Source of the DNA: Paragordius varius
Taxonomy: Eukaryota; Nematomorpha
Length of the DNA: 64,000 bases
NCBI GenBank assembly: GCA_964247055.1
Contig: OZ176050.1
Span: 6,014,001 to 6,078,000 of the forward strand
Reading direction: 5' to 3'
Below, piece after piece: positions 1 to 13,004 of the stretch. A program made the position numbers and the translations under genes. The notes under the pieces were generated by a model that was given only the letters and a program-made list of their open reading frames with translations, made no database searches and was not told where the DNA came from. The stretch's first letter is position 1; each line of letters starts with the position of its first letter.

Positions 1-298
1 ATGATTACAAAAGATTTTAATGGTTTTTAACGTAAAAAAGGTTTTATTGCCTAAATATTAAATAATTAAAATTGTTTTAAATTTGAACAATATAATTAAT
101 TTTATTCATACTTGTAAATTTAGCGATAATTAAATTATTTAAACGCAATTTCGCTAACTTTTTGAAAAAAAATAATTTCCAATTTTTAAATGACCGATAT
201 TATTTTGTAGGTGGGGTTTTTGAAAAATTGAAAAAGGATGATATATTAAAGATTATTGATTATAATATATATATATATATGTCTATAATATTTGACAG
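1..298. other. AT-rich intron or upstream sequence of the reductase gene
   Basis: No exon is recognisable here. There is a short AT dinucleotide run at about 263-280. The first supported exon follows the acceptor ending at 298. Confidence 0.5.
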
Positions 299-1362
299 AT
301 TCAACAATTATAAAAAGTTTGGAGGATCGTTTTCTAATATTAATAACTGCCGGGACTGGGATAACACCTGCTCTGCAAATTCTACATCGATTTGGAATGG
401 AAAATGCCTTGACAGATTATTACAACAAAGATTATAATCCATCGTTAACTGAAAAATCTGGAAAAGTCATTAAAGAAACCGTTTATAAAATTGGGCAGGA
501 GAGCTCAAAAGAAAATGTGCAATACCAAAATTCCTATAAACCAAAACATAGGTTGGTATTACGCATTAATATTTACGAAATTACTTATTATTCATTTTAA
601 TGTCTAGTTCAAATTTTCTCATTTATATGTTTCAATAAAAAATTTCGTTTGATAGTCAAAACTCCACCAAAGCAAAATTAAGCATATTGCTTCTCAATTT
701 CAACAAAACTAGTCAAGATGTTATATGGAACAATGATCTTGCATCGATTGAATCTGAATTAAAGTAAAAATTTAATGGTAAATTATTTTTGGAAACAAAA
801 AAAATTAATTATTTAAATGTACACCTATTTTCATTTTTTCAATTCGTAACTTAGTTTCAAAATGATAAACTTTCTTACGAGAGAAAGTCAAGACAAAAAT
901 AGCAATACGACAGATATGAATACGAATCTCAAAGGTTTTATTATACGGGGTCATCGTATAAGTCCAGAGATAATTTTGTATGCAATGTATAACAATTTTA
1001 TCAAGACCAACCATCAATACTCAAACAACTGTAAAATTGATAATGATCTCAAAGTTCAAAATTATGATTTTGCAAATTGTGAAAATGTTATTGAACAAAT
1101 TCAAAATTCCGACATTTTTGCCTCTCTGTGTACACGGTTACGAGTTTGCGTTTGTGGATCTTATGAGTTCAACCAAGCTGCTTTAACGTATAATTAATAT
1201 TTTTGGTTTATTTTTGTCCCTAAATATATTAATAGCATTATAAAATACAATATTAAATTATTTATTGAAACAAATTAAAAATACTGCATAACATACAAGT
1301 CTAGTTTTGATTCCATGAGGAATGAATTTACGGTATTCTTAATATGCTATTTTAATAAATAA
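299..1362 (+). CDS. CYB5R4: Cytochrome b5 reductase 4-like flavoprotein, C-terminal part (gene starts before the window)
   Basis: Exons 299-551, 683-763, 855-1187 and 1305-1362 join in phase at GT-AG borders. The product is the NAD(P)H-binding half of a cytochrome b5 reductase-type FAD enzyme, which passes electrons from NAD(P)H to a b5 haem. Visible are AGTGITPALQIL (nucleotide-binding GTGxTP motif), the segment NKTSQDVIWNNDL, which resembles animal CYB5R4 more than short CYB5R1-3, GHRISPEII, and VCVCGSYEF (the CGxxxF motif near the C-terminus). The last short exon gives FDSMRNEFTVF, resembling the family's final helix. The b5, CS and FAD parts must lie upstream of the window. About 60 polar residues between LTRE and KGF look like an insertion relative to the vertebrate protein. 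Family assignment is firm; the exact paralogue is less so, and the terminal exon rests on one weak match. Confidence 0.72.
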
Positions 1363-1621
1363 TTTACCAAGTTATACCTAGATCAAACAAAAATAATTTT
1401 ATTATATTCTAAATTTTATTTTTTTATACTTACACAGATCGCTAACCAGTTGTGGAATCAAAGAATCTAATATATATATCTTTGCAGAATAATTAGTCCA
1501 AATTATATTATTTATTTTTATTTAGATAATAATCGAAAAAAACAAATATGTTAATAACGATGTAAATGTGATACATATAAGTGTTTTATAAATTTATGTA
1601 TTTATTATTAACTAATGTCTT

Positions 1622-3970
1622 TTATGCCAGCATCTGCAAGTAATTTTCGGCTAAAGCATCAAATTCTTTCGACTTTTCATCGTAATTTTTGGAAAACTCT
1701 TCATCAGAATGTTCGCTTCGTATTTGATTTAATAAACGTGACGTTTCCTATGTTTTGTGCAAAGTATATGAGTATAAATCATGTTCTTAGCGCGAATTCC
1801 CTAATCCTATAAAATTTAGCTAAGATTTTTCCCACTTTTTTACTATATTTTAAAATTAGGTAAAAGTCCTACACATAGCTTTCTGACCCAACTTTAAAAT
1901 TAACATTAGCGCATTTCTTATTTTATTTGGGAAGTTGATGGGTGCAGAATTATAATTGTTATCATATGCATTGTGGCGATCAGAACTATCAATTAAAAAT
2001 ATCTCAGAAAATCAATCAATAACTAAAAAATATATCTATTGGTTTTAAGCCTATTTAGACAAAATATTAACCGTAATAAACATCTAAGTTAGGCGGTATA
2101 TATTTTTTCAATGCCATTAATATATTAAAAAATAAAACAAATTATTTTTAAGGTAAAACTAACTAAATTTTTTAAAAAAAGTCTACCAAATATTTCTGGA
2201 GTGAATTTTATCTAAAAAATGGTAATATTAAAGAAAAGTAATATAGTCAAACCTTTTTTACAGATTTTTTTGCGATTTCATACCGCCCAAATTTTTTTTT
2301 GCATTTTACGCTGACCAATAAAAGTTGACAATCCTCTGAAATTAAAATATGATTTTTGTATTTGTGCGTTCACGATCGCACAAAAAAATGTTTAAGCGTA
2401 TAAAAATTTTTTATATATGTTCCTACTAACCTCACTATGTTTGTTGGAAAGTGTAAGTGTTTTATACAAATTCAATATTGTTTCGGCGTGATCAGGATCC
2501 TAAAAATATGATATGAATGATAGATTCTACGGTAAAATAACCATTTAGAACTTTACTTAAATAAATTTGTGTGGCAAAATAAATACCTTTTCGAGTGCTT
2601 TTCTAAAAACTTTTTCAGCATCATCGTATTGTTGTAGCTGTAAATGAGCAGCGCCCAAACCATTTAATAATGTTATAGATGGGGGATATTTCTCACAAAA
2701 TTCATTGAATATATAAAATGATTCTTTCGCTTTCCCTCCGCCCTAAATTGGATTTAAATTATTATTAAACCAAAATTTTCTATATTTCTTATAAGTTTGC
2801 TGACTACTATTTAACTTCAAACATAAATTTAGCGAAAGCTATTTCATACATAAAGTTGGGCCTATAGTTTTATCGAATGCAGCATTAATATACCTCAACT
2901 GATGATTTTGATTAACAAAAATTCTGTTATAAAATGGATGATAAATTATTGAATATGAGTCTTATAAAACTTAACAATCGAAAATACCAAGGACTGGAAG
3001 CAAGATTATAAACTGTTTTAGAAATGGATTCAATTTTCTAAAGTGGAATACTTGCAATTTATGTATATATTATTGTAGTTATTATCCATACTGTATCAAA
3101 GTAATAACCGAACACACTTTAAATTAATACAATCGGAGCAAAATAATTTTGAAAAAAAATTTCATAAAAAATTATTAAACAATATTAATCGAAACCGAAT
3201 ACAAAAAATAATTGAAACTGGTCCAACCGATTAATACTTTTTTCCAAAAATGGCCAAATATATATTTCTATTTTAGAAAAAAATTAGATTGTTTTTGTTT
3301 AAACACAAACCCAAAAAATATTTTATGCAAATGTTCATACGTATACAAAATTAAATTCACGTTTAGTACGCACCAGATATAAATTAACCCATGCAATCGA
3401 TAATTGCGTTAACGGCGAATCTTCATCCATCGACTGCATTGTTCCCAAAACTTTAGTTGCTAAATCGATTCGATGAATTTGAAGGTATAACTGAATTAAC
3501 ATGGATAAACTATGCATAAAATAATAAAAAAACCATTCTAAATCATTAGAGTTTTGCAAAGTTTCAAAGACTTTTTGATAATTTTCTTCACACATATATA
3601 TGATAGATGCAATTATTTTGTATAAGTAAAAATCCTTGTCAGTATATGTTGCTAGTTCATGTTATGTCCCTTTGATATTATATTTTATATAAACTCATTT
3701 TTTCCGTTTAAATAGTCAGCGTAAACCTTTAAAAGATACAATTTACCATCTTTTTTACTATTGATTTCGTCGCTAACTAATTTATATTTCTTCATGCCAA
3801 TATAACTACGATAAACATATACATCCCTTAAAAAGCTTGAATTATTAGAGAGGTTCTAGATTAAATTTGAAATTTACTTTAAGTTTAGAAGCTTCATTAA
3901 TACATAATTGATAATTGCCAATGTAAAAAGCGTTTTGAACCTGAAACAACGGGTTTTCTTCGTCGTTCAT
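1622..3970 (-). CDS. COPE: Coatomer subunit epsilon (epsilon-COP)
   Basis: Epsilon-COP is a TPR-like solenoid in the COPI coat, acting in Golgi-to-ER and intra-Golgi transport with alpha- and beta'-COP. Exons on the minus strand are 3970-3878, 3855-3695, 3651-3534, 3509-3374, 2742-2587, 2499-2431 and 1747-1622. Matches in order are NAFYIGNYQLCINEA, DVYVYRSYIGMKKYKLV, NDLEC joined to LSMLIQLYLQIHRIDLA, DEDSPLTQLSIAWVNL, FYIFNEFCEKYPPSITLLNG, QYDDAEKVFRKALEKDPDHA and a C-terminal KSKEFDALAENYLQM. The product is about 286 residues against roughly 308 in vertebrates. Introns 3856-3877 (22 nt) and 3510-3533 (24 nt) are ultra-short and both restore conserved sequence. The join 3695/3651 is one base out of phase as written; a run of six A in exon 2 could be a base-count error. 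It converges on the reductase gene with about 260 bp between stop codons. Confidence 0.92.
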
Positions 3971-5561
3971 ATTACACGTTACTTTTTGAAAAAGCAGATG
4001 ATGACCGTATTTTTGTTTAATCCATATGTGTGTGAGGTAACAAGCATAGGGACCGTCGGAAAATCGTCGGCCACAGTGACGTCAAAATTTAATACCCTTT
4101 GTAACGCATGAAACCTTCAGAGCGGAAAAACTTATCGGAGGTTGGGTTTTGGTTTGATCTTATTATCTACGTAAAATGCCTTTATGTTTGGCGTGTTATT
4201 TTAAATATGTATGAGTAATCTAAATGTATGTATATAAAATGTTAAATTCGCCGTGTTTTTTATATAAAAATACTATGGTATTCACTGCTTAAAGTATTTT
4301 CAGAGGTCTAGTCTAATATATAGTTTATTCAAAGCTCGTGTCTTTGGTGCAAAAAGGGTTTTTGTTTGCTTCTATATTTTGGCCATTGGGTATACCATTT
4401 ATGAAGTTGGACATGAACTATAGCTGTTACCCCTTCGGCGAAGATGTTTTAGCTGAACTGGGACGGATTAGCATACGAATGCTTTGAACCGATTCTCAAC
4501 TTCGGCCCAAAAAATGCTGAAGGTTGGAAACCAGCCCTGCTCAAATATCAGCGGCTTCAACATCTTCCCGTTCCCCAACAATAATTAGCGAGTGTCTCGT
4601 CATCGGGTCTTGAGTTTCTATGGCTCATTCAAGTTGTATGAAATGCATATACAGTGCATATCAATTTATGCGTTTATCGTTAACGAATTTCAATAAAATT
4701 GAACATATAATTTTTAGTATTTATCCACGAATACTCTTTCCAAAAAGTGATTTGAAAAATAAAACTTGGAAGTGCTTTTTCCAGCAAATAACTTTCAAAA
4801 AAGAAGCTACCAACTCTACAACTTAGCCATTCTATTCGTTAGGTCCAATTCTCTTTTGATCTTTCATCTTTGAGTTTTTAAAAGTTTATGGATATGAGAA
4901 ATGGCGCTACCATCGAAGAGTCCAATTTATTGTACATATGTCTCAAAATAAATTCCGCCGGTGAGGTGTATAAAGTATGAATTATTTAATAATATTTTGT
5001 TGCCAATTTTAAATAATTTGATCACAGTTAGCCATATATTTTTATCGACCAAAAAACATTGAATTTTATAATAAACATTTTAACACTTCGGCATGCTGGT
5101 CAAATGAGAAAATATCCTATAAATTTAACGGCATTCGTAAAAAAGGTTAATTTTACTGGTTGACTTTGAAATTTAATATTTCGGAAATTATGTATACAAT
5201 TTAATAATGCCCATTAGTATTTCATTTATTAAAGCCCCGATTATAATCGTTAAGCCAGATTTTAAAACCCAACAGTTTTAAAAGCAAAAATCTCTCAGAA
5301 ATTTTGGGGTGATGTATGATTAAATACACTACTCTTTGTGCAGGGGACCAGTTTTTTAGCCACTTCCATCATGTAAAAAGAAAATGAGCAATTTCGCTTC
5401 TGCAAATATATTGTACATATGACCACTTAGATTTATGTCCAGTTCAGTAAAATAAGTTTCGACAAAATAATGTTATATTTTCATTGTTTTCCTCGCGCTG
5501 TTGCAGGAATTATAACCAATCACAATTATCGTTTAAAATAAATCACACCTACATAAAAAGG

Positions 5562-5606
5562 CACACACCACACACACAGACACACACACACAAACACAGA
5601 CACACC
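5562..5606. repeat. CA-type microsatellite
   Basis: An imperfect run of CA dinucleotides with interspersed CAGA and CAAA units, about 45 bp long. It is a simple repeat with no visible link to a gene. Confidence 0.85.
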
Positions 5607-6409
5607 TAATACTAAAGAATGTTGTTTTCCTTTGATACATTTTCCAAAAATGGTATATTCATCTTAAATTTAGAATTTTTTTTTATTTTTTTACGAATGC
5701 GTTGAATTAAGTCGGCTGACCCTTTAATTAATCCCTATATTTAGCCTCCGTCCAGTAAAATAAATTTTTTTTTCAAAAAAACTATCCTTAAAATATTTTA
5801 AGCAAATTTTTGCTCAAAAATGAAATTATATAAACTTAATAGTGGTTTTAGGTAATCCCGTTATAAAAGGAAATATTTTTATCCCCCTCATTTTGTAAAA
5901 CTCGCACTATATATATAATTTGGATTAAAAGCACGTCAAACCTTTGATGCCCATAAAGATTAATTAGGAATTTAGCGATTTCTTACATAAAAAAGGGTAA
6001 AAAGGCCCTTTTTATAATTAAGAAGGGCGTCCAATCCTGAAAAATACGTCACACATGGCTTTGAAGCAATTCACCATCTGGGACTTTTTAAAATCAAGAA
6101 TGATTTAAAATTTTTGTCCAGCGCCTCTTATAATAACCTTAGGTAGGGCCTACCCTATTTCAAATACGCTACTATCTAGAAACAACAGGTTGAAAGTATT
6201 TTTCGAGCCTATTACATCATGTTGATTCGATTTCGGATTTAAAATCAAAAATTTAGTCAAGGGCTCTTTCAAAGTAGCAAATGGTTTAGACCGACCCTGT
6301 GCTAAATATGCCACCAACTGTTTTGAGGCTCTTTTTGCAATATGAGTTTAATTATCACACATTAATCTCGTGTATTAGATGAAATGCCTTATATTTTTGA
6401 CAGTCTTGT

Positions 6410-8430
6410 CACCTAAAATTGAAACAATTCCAAAACATGATTGAACTAAACAACTGATTTTAAATCTATTTTCTATCAAATTTTTGTTGGTAAAATAATT
6501 TAAAAATTAAATAAAAGGCGGCTGAAAAGTTTGATATGAGGATTTGCAATTTTCAATTTTTTGAAAAAACTTAAATATCATGGGCCTAGTTAAAAAATGC
6601 CTAAACTTGGCTTCCCCAAAATATTTTTTAAGCTATTTAAATTTTAAATGGCCATTAGGTAAACTACCCCAAAAGGCAATGTTAATCTCTAGGATTGAAA
6701 ACTACCCTATGTTATGAAGTGTTAAGTCGCTAATACAACAGGCAAACAATTCTATAGTATCCTAAAAGGGTAAATGAAAAACTTTAGTAAGCTTTCAGAA
6801 ACATTCATTTCTATTGAGTTTATACAGCTGTTTGTTTCGATCGGTTTTAAAACTAATAAATTTCGGATTTTAGTTGAAAAACTGTATAAAATAAAGGGCT
6901 TCTGCAAAAGAAGACATCACTGTTTTATAATTAAATTTTAACCTAAACAATTTTAAAATCGTAGTTAATGTACAAGTTTTAGGTCTGCGGTAGAAAACTA
7001 CTGAAAAGCTAATCGTCTGCAAAAAAAGAAAAGATAAAGTAATAAGTGCATGGAACAGTAAAAGGAATATAAATACACTTAACACTGTCTATATTGTTGC
7101 CTTACTTTCTACGCGATTACATATTGTATTATATCCCAACGCTCAACAAAATAAACTACTCTTTTGAAAATGTTAACATTATTTTCTTGTTTTAGATAAC
7201 AAAACTTTAATATTTTTTACAGGTCTTCTATCGTCTAAAATTAGGACAGCTTCAAAATACGAGTGAACTAATCAGCTGATAAAATCAAAAAATATTGAAT
7301 GTTGGCTGGTAAAATTCGAAAGCTCGCTCTAGTAATTGTTTGCATTTTAAAACCGTAATATACATTTATTTGCCCATTAAAGCGATTTAAATAAATTATT
7401 CCAGAGCGATTTTTAAATAACGAGTATATAAGGTATTACGAATTTTAAAATATGCTTTCTTAATTTTAGCACATTATAAAAAAATATTTAAGAAATGTAA
7501 AATAAAAAATCCTTATCACAAATTGAATCGCTACTGCAACAAGCATGTTTAATATGATTGGAAAATGTAAATTTAGTTTTGGAAGCTTTCAGGCTAATTT
7601 TACCAGCAAAACTTTATAAACTTTAATGATATTAGCTGTTAGTTTCTATCGTATTTTGGGGCGGTCATAATTTTGAACTCTAGAAGTCACAAAACTGTTA
7701 AAAAAACATTTTCTCTTATATATGAGAGCAATTTTTGATAATTATATTTTTAAAATAACTTTCAAAACGGTATATTTAAAAAATTCAGTTCCGGGATATA
7801 AAACTCTACAATAATGTAAGCTAGGAGAAAAAATTGAAAAGATAATGAAGTAGTAGAAATAAAATATGGCGGCGATGCGGATTTTATATATTTTTTAATA
7901 CTCCATTACCTTTTGGGCAAGTTCCATATAGCAGAGCGATATGAAATTTGAATATCTTAGAAGGTATTTAAGGTATTAAGCCTTTAAAACATGCTTTTTA
8001 GCCTTTTTGGCGCATTATACATAAAAATATTTTAAAAATATAAAATTGTAATAAACTCTTCATCTCAAAATTATTTGCCGTTTTTATAATCGCTAATCTA
8101 ATTAACATATAAATGATTTTATGGTTGGAAAAAGTTAATTCATTTTAAAAACTTTTCTGCATTTTACCAGCAAAAACTTGATATATTTTGATTTTAAATC
8201 AGCTGTTCGCAATCGTATTTTGAAGGTGTCCCAATTTTAGACTAAAAAACGGTAAGAAATACAAGCTTTTTCTAAATGAGAACAATATTTAAATTTCCAC
8301 TAAAATTACTTTCAAAACTGTAGTTAATTTACAAATTCAAGACCTGGCAAAAAAAGCCTCAAAATGTATACTAGGATAAAAAATAGATAAGGTGATGATT
8401 TAAAAAAATATTTTGTATTATGCGTGAAAG
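6410..8430. repeat. Cluster of diverged repeat units, partly in tandem and partly inverted
   Basis: Two direct copies of a unit of roughly 460 bp lie at about 7427-7880 and 7970-8430. They share, in order, a GCTTT...GCACATTAT-type block, a block around AATCGCTA, ATTTTACCAGCAAAA, TTAGCTGTT or CAGCTGTT, TCGTATTTTG and a block around GTTAATTTACAAATTCA. A third partial copy lies at about 6790-7070. Inverted copies of the TCGTATTTTG block occur at about 7225-7330 and 6410-6500. A further reverse-orientation relative lies at 45250-45780. No ORF or clear ends were found, so the element class is unknown; a decayed non-autonomous DNA transposon is the likeliest. Confidence 0.55.
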
Positions 8431-8878
8431 GCTAAAAAAGCATATTTTCGCCTAATATCTTTAATACTTTTTATGATATTTTACCTTCAAATCTATTTGG
8501 AATATAAAGATACCCCAAATTTCTTAAAAAAAGCTTAAAATAAGATGAAAAGTATTTTAATTTTGATTTGTCGATATAAGCAAACTTTTGAAATGTTATT
8601 TTATGTTAGAATAAAAAAATTTGGGATGTTCATTGACCCATTTCGACCTTATTTGTATTTAAGTATTTATATTCAATGATAATCATTTGTTTTATATTCC
8701 TTTTATTATAATTCATTTTATGCTCTGAGATTTAATTTACCATGTATTTTAAATTAACTCAAAGGGTATTAAGATGTTAAAACAATTATAAAACATTAAA
8801 TGGACATATACTCAAACATTCTGAGATACATAAAAAGTTATTGTACTATCGATTCATAATTACATTTTACCATACATA

Positions 8879-10555
8879 ATGACTTCGACCGTAGCTCCAA
8901 TTAAACGGAATATTAAAAATGTGATAAAAAATTACAGCGAAGCTCAAGTCAAAGTTAGAGAAGCAACAAGTAATGATCCATGGGGACCCTCGAGCTCATT
9001 GATGTCCGAAATTGCGGATATGACATTCAATGTGGTTGCGTTTTCGGAGATAATGCAAATGATATGGAAACGGCTAAACGATAGTGGGAAAAATTGGAGG
9101 CATGTGTATAAAGCTTTAAATTTGTTGGAATACATTATTAAAACTGGTAACGAAAAAGTTGCTCAACAATGTCGGGAAAATATATACGCAATTCAAACAC
9201 TTAAAGATTTTCAATATCATGATGAATTTAAAGATCAAGGATTTAATGTACGGGAAAAGGCGAAAGCTATTGTTGCTCTTTTAAAAGATGAAGAACGATT
9301 AAAAAACGAGCGCACTAAAGCTTTAAGGACCAAACAAAAATTCACCAATTCTTACGAAAAGGTATATATAAAAAAATAATACTAATCAATATTGATGTAG
9401 CCATTATCGTTTACATATTTAATAAATTTTAAAATCTATTTCCTATTATTAAAACAAAACCATATAAACTGCATTGTTATAGCAAAATATTTCCGATTAT
9501 CACGTGTCCCGTTCAGATCAATCGGCATCATCAAATCCCAATACTCCAAACTTTGAAACGCAAGATGAATGGGTGAATATAAGACCCACAAATCCTGGTG
9601 AGGAAGAATTGCAACTTCAAATCGCCTTATCCCTAAGCAAAGAGGAGGCCGAAAACGAACAGAAAATGAGGAAAAATGATGAACTTAGGCTAAAAATGGC
9701 TCTTTCGGAGAGTCAGACAAATGTACGCGAACCTAATAAACCTTTCACCAATGATCAGGTATACACACACATAACAACATAAAATATTTTGTTTTTCTTT
9801 GTTAAATTATTGATTTTTTGAGATTATATAAGTGGTGTTAAATAATACCATTATAATGCATATTCTGTTTATAAAGTGATGAAAGCCTTAAGCTCTTGCA
9901 TGATATACTATTTTAGCAGTCTTTTTATAAGATTAACAGATTATTATATTGTTATTAATGTTAGAAATTAATTGATTTTGATGAGAAAGAGGATGTCTCA
10001 AACAATGACCCATTTGAATTATTTAAACCATCGACTTCAAATAACCAACAATCGAACACTGATAACAATGAAACATCTGTCGATAATTTGGATTTATTTG
10101 CATTACGGCAAGGACCAAATACTGTTGTTGTCAATGATTATGTAAAAAACGCTAGCTATCCTATGAAACAACAGCTCCCAAACAATGATACCCAAGATTT
10201 GTTTCTAAACCACAACTCTTTCAAAGCTCCAACTCAACAAAATAATTTTGATTATGATCCCTGGTCGTCCACAATACCAGCTACTAACTCTCTTCCACAG
10301 TCTATGAACAACAATATGTTAAGTGTATCGAATTCTCAAAATTATCCACAAATTGCAACCAATAATTTTATGAATATGCAACCAAATTCGATGATACAAT
10401 CATCCAATCCATTTATTAATCAACCCTCTTCGACACAGGCAACAAACACACATTCAGCCTTAGATAGCTTAAGTAGTGATATAGCGAAATTTTCGAATTT
10501 AACCAAAACTGGAAGCAGTACCATAACTGATTCCAACAATTTTTTCCGCTCCTAA
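8879..10555 (+). CDS. Epsin (ENTH-domain endocytic adaptor)
   Basis: Epsin binds PI(4,5)P2, ubiquitinated cargo, clathrin and AP-2 at endocytic pits. Exons 8879-9361, 9483-9758 and 9965-10555 are all phase 0 and give 449 residues. Residues about 10-140 form the ENTH domain: basic N-terminal helix around VKNYSEAQVKVREATSNDPWG in slightly different form, then WRHVYKALNLLEYIIKTG and FNVREKAKAIVALLKDEERL. Exon 2 carries two ubiquitin-interacting motifs, EEELQLQIALSLSKEEAE (about 200-217) and DELRLKMALSESQ (about 225-238). Exon 3 has LIDFDE (clathrin-box-like), NDPFELF and YDPW (DPF/DPW AP-2 ligands) and one NPF (EH-domain ligand) near the C-terminus, in an N/S/Q-rich tail. Introns are 121 and 206 nt. 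The start ATG precedes the conserved ENTH helix directly. Which vertebrate epsin it matches best cannot be told. Confidence 0.95.
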
Positions 10556-12459
10556 CTCAATAAAATACTTTGTTTTGTTTTCTCCCATAGCTTTTTACTA
10601 TATTAATCATAATAATTGAATAATTTAATGTACGAGATGATAGCATTATGAGATGTATATAAAGTTTGTAAGCCCTTAAGGCGCTCTACACCTTTTATAT
10701 TTATATATATATTCAATCATTGGTTTATATATATATATATATATATATGTTTACACACACTCAAAAATTATAATTTAAAGTTATATCTACATATTTTTGT
10801 CATATTTTTACGACATCATATATATATATATATATATATATGCATATATTTTTTATATAAAGGAGTTATACACCTTTTAGCAAATTACAACGAAATAATA
10901 ATTATGTTGAATTGTCTTATTTTCCACCTCTTTGCTTTGTAGGACATTCTTTTTTTTCAAATTATTACAGAATATAAAAAGGTTCATTAATTTATTGGAA
11001 AAAATATTTGGCCATATATGATATAAAATTAAACGATATTAAAAAAGTTTATTTGATGCATTTTTTAAAAAATTAAAACAAATTTAAAAATTTGTAATCA
11101 AGCGAAAGAAAGAAATGTTTAAATATAGAACAAATCACTTATTATCATTCCTATAATATAGATTAAAACAGTACTCACGAGAAAATTATAAAGCAAAAAA
11201 TCTTTATCTTGTGTCAAGGGCCCTACACCATATAATACCGATAAAAATTTCATAGCTATTTGGCACATTTGCCAATATTTTTATCAAAAAACAGCAAAAA
11301 TTTAATAAAGAATCCAGGGTCATAATAAGGTGCGGTTTGAGTACCACTGCTATAAAAGTAACTTAATTTATTTGTAATAAACATTCGGATTCTCACTGAA
11401 TCGGCAAAAAATACATATGAAAAAAAGATACAACCATGGATGTCAAAATAAATACCAATGGATATTTTAAGTTGGAAGTTTGTATACTTTTTGGTTTAAA
11501 AATACCCTATTTTTGTTGTAAACGGTGAAAACCAGCTAAATTGCAAGAACATTATACAATACGAGCGCTATTATTATAGGCGATATCTGTATTTTAAATG
11601 GTTGAAAGGGTATTTAATTTACATATTAGCAGCCATGCATAAGATTTTTCGTTTTTCCGTTATAAATAAATACAATATTTAATTATAATGTAAGTAATAG
11701 CATGAAAAATCTCATAAGTCACAATAATTATGAAATTAAACACCATTTTTATTTTAAATTAGATATGCCCCCTATAACACAGTGTCCACAAAAATGTATT
11801 CTGATGAATTCAGAAAATTATATCAGGATTATCATGGTGCTTTTGGTTTTGGCCCTTACGAGTGATATAATAAAGTAATTAACACTTTTGTGGTAAGTTT
11901 CTCACATCATAAAATGGCGAAATTTGCGCACATTTTGTTAAATAAATTTTTTTAGTGAAACTAAATGCTTCATTTTGATAATTATCTAGAAAATATTACT
12001 ATACGTATAAATCGTAAAACAGTTTTATCTAAAATTTTAATCTTTATATCGAACCGAAAGTCCCAAATTTTTTGCACTTCTAAAATGGGCTAGTTCTCTT
12101 CGAATAAAGGCAAAATTGGCAGGAATGCGCAAATATAAATATATGTTTCACATCAAAAATAATTTTTTTTCCCGAAAAAATGAATAATTTTTTAATCAAT
12201 TTATGGGCGCATAGTGAGCCGCTTTTTTAAATTTAACCCTGTCTTCCGCCTCACCTATATAAATTTGCCAAACATTCTGGCATAAGTTATCACCCAACTT
12301 AGCCCAATAAAGCCACGTTTTTGCAAAAAATTATCCAAAAATAATTTTTTTTAAAATAAATTTTCAGAAAAGGTAAGAACATATGAATTCATTAGGTTCT
12401 TCTTTTGTGATGATATGGTTATAATCGTTTTTTAAATAAATTACCCCACGCGTGCGCTT
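10556..12459. other. AT-rich intergenic sequence after epsin
   Basis: AT dinucleotide runs occur at about 10724-10750 and 10818-10842. A block at about 11210-11350 resembles 44585-44700, so it is probably dispersed repeat. Nothing here reads as a gene. Confidence 0.6.
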
Positions 12460-13004
12460 TTAACACTTGGATACAACACATTCATTTCAGTCCTTTGATT
12501 CAAATTGGGGTAGTTGGATACCCAAGGCCTTTAAAAATTAAATTCTTTAAAAATTATGGAAAAATTCGAAATGGCAAAATTTTGCACTTATATAACATTA
12601 ATAAACCGAAATATATAAAAAAATTTATTTAAAAATACTTGGTAAATATAGTCAACGTGACATGTTGTCAATGGTAAAATTGAAAAATAATACAAAATAA
12701 ACCGCTTTTCTTAATTAATGTTATATGTAATTTAAATAAAAATTAGCTTTAATTTTACCCTTAAAATTAAATGAAGACGATATTTTGCAAAAATTTTCTA
12801 AAATAAAAATGGCGTCGAATTAGTTTGACATGGAACTTTTTTTTCAAAACATAATTTTATTTAGATACTTTGGCATATTTATAAAATTTTTATTAGGATA
12901 GAAGCATAAATTTAAATTGGGACCGTTTCCTTCAGTATTTTTTTAAATCTTAACTTAAATTAATTCTGGGGTATTTAGATACCCAATTTGAATCGAGTGT
13001 TAAA
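12460..13004 (+). mobile_element. TTAA-flanked piggyBac-like MITE, copy 1
   Basis: The element is bounded by TTAA at 12460-12463 and 13001-13004. The left end reads CACTTGGATACAACAC and the right end is the inverse of CACTYGATTCAAATTGGG. At 545 bp it is shorter than its relatives (583-587 bp). The interior keeps the block AAAATGGCGTCGAA. It has no ORF and must rely on a transposase elsewhere. TTAA target choice and the asymmetric spacing of its inner inverted repeat fit the piggyBac superfamily. Confidence 0.85.

Larger units (their letters stand above)
3971..8878. other. Intergenic region between COPE and epsin (divergent 5' ends)
   Basis: No gene is recognised in 4.9 kb. It must hold the promoters of COPE and epsin, but no TATA or initiator could be singled out in such AT-rich DNA. 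A CA-type microsatellite lies near 5565-5606. A stretch at about 4390-4620 has clearly higher GC than its surroundings and one open segment (YPFGEDVLAELGRISIRML) that matches nothing I know. From about 6400 to 8430 there are diverged repeats, listed separately. Confidence 0.6.
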
